A program made the position numbers and the translations under genes. The notes beneath the pieces are model-generated. The model saw nothing but the letters and a program-made list of their open reading frames with translations. It made no database searches and was not told where the DNA came from. This document shows, in pieces, positions 12,740 through 14,115 of a stretch of 14,115 nt of DNA. Source of the stretch: Alphaproteobacteria bacterium UBA6187 (GTDB lineage Bacteria; Pseudomonadota; Alphaproteobacteria; Rickettsiales; UBA6187); assembly GCA_002422795.1 (NCBI GenBank), contig DITJ01000100.1:1-14115 (forward strand), given 5' to 3'. How positions within the stretch are numbered: position 1 is the stretch's first letter; the number at the start of each line of letters is the position of its first letter.

Positions 12740-13249
12740 ATGTACCTGTATCCCAAGCCAGATTACAAGGATGAAAAACGCGTAACGGTTAAGCTTCAAA
12801 AATATTGGGATTATATACGCAAGGATATTCCATTTGCTTCTGAAAGGTCTATCCAGCCTTCAGAAATGGAATCTATATGGGAAAATTGTTTTATAGTAAA
12901 AGCTGATAATTCCTGCAAAAAAGAAGATTACCAATTTAAATATTTAGGGCAAAATATTATAAAGGCTTACGGTGAAGACCTTACAGGGAAGACTCTAGCA
13001 AAAATTGTTGCAACAGAAGCAAGCCACCTTGCTGATAAATACGAACTTGTACTTGCCAGAAAAAGACCTGTAGCCAATGAAGGTGAATTGCATATTTCTA
13101 AAACTGCGGTAATGAAATACCGGCAGATACTCCTTCCGCTTGGTGATGATGGTGTTAATATAACCGCTATCTTGGGCGGGATGTCTTATAAAATAGTTGA
13201 AAATGAAAAAAAACAACCTTTCTTTTTGCGCTTTAGAGGTAAAAAATAA
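12740..13249 (+). CDS. PAS_5-family (PF07310-like) single-domain protein
   Basis: A 169-aa soluble protein that resembles the PAS_5 family, found mainly in alphaproteobacteria: KLQKYWDYIRKDIPFASERSIQPSEME (split motif, residues ~18-44), IWENCFIV, FKYLGQNIIKAYGEDLTGKTL (two overlapping parts) and a closing IL-G-M-S-Y. There is no kinase, DNA-binding or membrane segment, so it may be a sensor or adaptor; no ligand can be named. ATG 12740 has TAAGGAT at a good distance. The gene overlaps the next one (start 13203) by 47 bp in another frame, which implies translational coupling. The C-terminus is basic (KKQPFFLRFRGKK). Confidence 0.8.
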   Translation: MYLYPKPDYKDEKRVTVKLQKYWDYIRKDIPFASERSIQPSEMESIWENCFIVKADNSCKKEDYQFKYLGQNIIKAYGEDLTGKTLAKIVATEASHLADKYELVLARKRPVANEGELHISKTAVMKYRQILLPLGDDGVNITAILGGMSYKIVENEKKQPFFLRFRGKK

Positions 13250-14045
13250 CGATTATTACCGTTATATCTGCTGCCTTTTTGCCCCTGAATATTTGCGGGA
13301 GCGCCTTTTTACACTCTACGCATTTAACCATGAAATAGCGAAGGTAAAAGATATTGTTTCAGAGCCGATGATAGGCATGATACGCCTTGCCTGGTGGCGT
13401 GAGGCACTCGACGAAATATATTCAGGCAAACAGGTTCGCAAGCATGAGGTTACAAGACCTTTACAGGAGTTAGTGAACGAAACCGGCCTGCCACGTGAGT
13501 TCCTTGAAAAAATAATTGATGCGCGTGAACAGGAATTAAATTTAATAACCCCTGCAAATATAGAGGCTTTAAAGCAATATATAGATGCCACTTCCACAAG
13601 TTTATTGCTGGCATCATTATATATAGTTGGAATTAAAGATAAGCCTGCAACTGATATAGCATATCATATAGGCACTGCTTATTCCCTGGTTGGGATTATG
13701 CGCGCAGCAAGATGGAATGCAGGCAAAAGATATATACTATTCCCCAAGGATATGCTGGATAAAAATAATATAACCGAAGATGATATTGCCGAAGGCCGGA
13801 ACCTGGATAAAACCAAAATAATCGTGCAGCAATTATGCGATAACGTAGAAATAAATTTAAGGCAGGCGTATATTTTACGCAAAAATTTACCAGCGGAAGC
13901 TTTGCCAGTTTATCTGCATACAACGCTTGCCAGGTTTTTCCTTAATAATATTATAAGAAATGATTATGACTTATTTTATAAAGACCTGGAAAAAGGGAAG
14001 CTTAAAATTCTGCTAAAGATATTTTTAGAAGGATATTTCCATTAA
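13203..14045 (+). CDS. Squalene/phytoene synthase-like protein, NDUFAF6 type
   Basis: A 280-aa protein from ATG 13203 (TTG 13197 also in frame). The sequence FCALEVKNNDYYRYICCLFA, LRERLFTLYAFNHEIAKVKD, VSEPMIGMIRLAWWREALDE matches the NDUFAF6-like branch of the squalene/phytoene synthase fold. The region equal to the second Asp-rich motif of true synthases (D-V-G-E-D before R-x-Y-L-P) reads RAARWNAGKRYILFP (167-181), so the catalytic Asp residues are missing. This argues against a prenyl synthase and for the complex I assembly-factor branch, whose mitochondrial member is NDUFAF6; bacterial function is not settled. The overlap with the PAS_5 gene is real because conserved family residues (FCALEVKNNDYYRY) are encoded inside it. 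No clear Shine-Dalgarno. A dispersed repeat begins directly after the stop. Confidence 0.82.
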   Translation: MKKNNLSFCALEVKNNDYYRYICCLFAPEYLRERLFTLYAFNHEIAKVKDIVSEPMIGMIRLAWWREALDEIYSGKQVRKHEVTRPLQELVNETGLPREFLEKIIDAREQELNLITPANIEALKQYIDATSTSLLLASLYIVGIKDKPATDIAYHIGTAYSLVGIMRAARWNAGKRYILFPKDMLDKNNITEDDIAEGRNLDKTKIIVQQLCDNVEINLRQAYILRKNLPAEALPVYLHTTLARFFLNNIIRNDYDLFYKDLEKGKLKILLKIFLEGYFH

Positions 14046-14047
14046 AA

Positions 14048-14115
14048 AGACGTCTGCATAATGAGGATTTTTTTGAGTGAGTTCTAGGAACGCCCGCCCG
14101 CAGAACCGCAGTGTA
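14048..14115. repeat. Dispersed repeat (MITE-like), copy 2, cut by window end
   Basis: AGACGTCTGCATAA (14048-14061) is followed by TGAGGA, seven T and GAGTGAGTTCTAGGAACG. The terminal block is the inverted counterpart (13 of 14) of the right end of the element at 1561-1574. The element starts 3 bp after the stop of the preceding gene and continues past the window. Confidence 0.55.

Noticed and set aside
1..14115. Search for integrase, transposase, toxin-antitoxin, restriction or CRISPR-cas genes
   Set aside because: No open frame with such motifs was seen; mobility is suggested only by repeats and the rimM-tail duplication.

Overview
The window is an AT-rich bacterial chromosome segment that looks alphaproteobacterial and probably host-associated, possibly Rickettsiales-like. 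The markers are a GapR (DUF2312) protein, a PAS_5-family protein, an NDUFAF6-type squalene/phytoene synthase-like protein, pyruvate phosphate dikinase, a lone prepilin-like gene of a kind I associate with Rickettsiales, a candidate ubiquitin-ligase effector, and many palindromic intergenic repeats. The taxonomic call is inference; no 16S or other phylogenetic marker gene is present.

Left part (1-2514): the 5' part of ppdK (minus strand) diverges from a small ftsB/divIC-like division gene, which converges on gapR across a long hairpin. Next come a decayed dispersed repeat, a clear tRNA-Cys(GCA) with encoded CCA, and about 600 bases without a convincing gene that hold a REP-like inverted repeat.

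Signalling cluster (2515-7686): three soluble histidine kinases lie in tandem on the plus strand. They are a four-PAS kinase, a REC-HisKA-HATPase protein and a HisKA-HATPase-REC protein. The last two are related paralogues with mirrored domain order, and the third has a degenerate ATP-lid motif. Large palindromic elements fill both gaps, and a 15-bp direct repeat lies on each side of the cluster. No HPt or DNA-binding output regulator is visible.

Central part (7940-11740): yciA (acyl-CoA thioesterase) and rimM form a short operon. Directly after rimM comes an oppositely oriented prepilin-like gene, then a diverged second copy of the last ~120 bp of rimM, then a textbook sigma70 promoter (TTGACA-17-TATAAT) with an operator-like inverted repeat. 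That promoter leads to a 538-aa protein with 60-bp/20-aa leucine-rich-like repeats and a C-terminal region resembling the NEL ubiquitin-ligase fold. This looks like an accessory insertion at the 3' end of rimM and is the most interesting part of the window.

Right part (11903-14115): an iron superoxide dismutase on the minus strand has a signal-peptide-like N-terminal extension and a strong internal start site, suggesting two protein forms. A PAS_5 protein overlaps a squalene/phytoene-synthase-like protein that lacks the second Asp-rich motif. The window ends inside a second copy of the dispersed repeat seen at about 1.5 kb; the ends of the two copies match as inverted terminal repeats.
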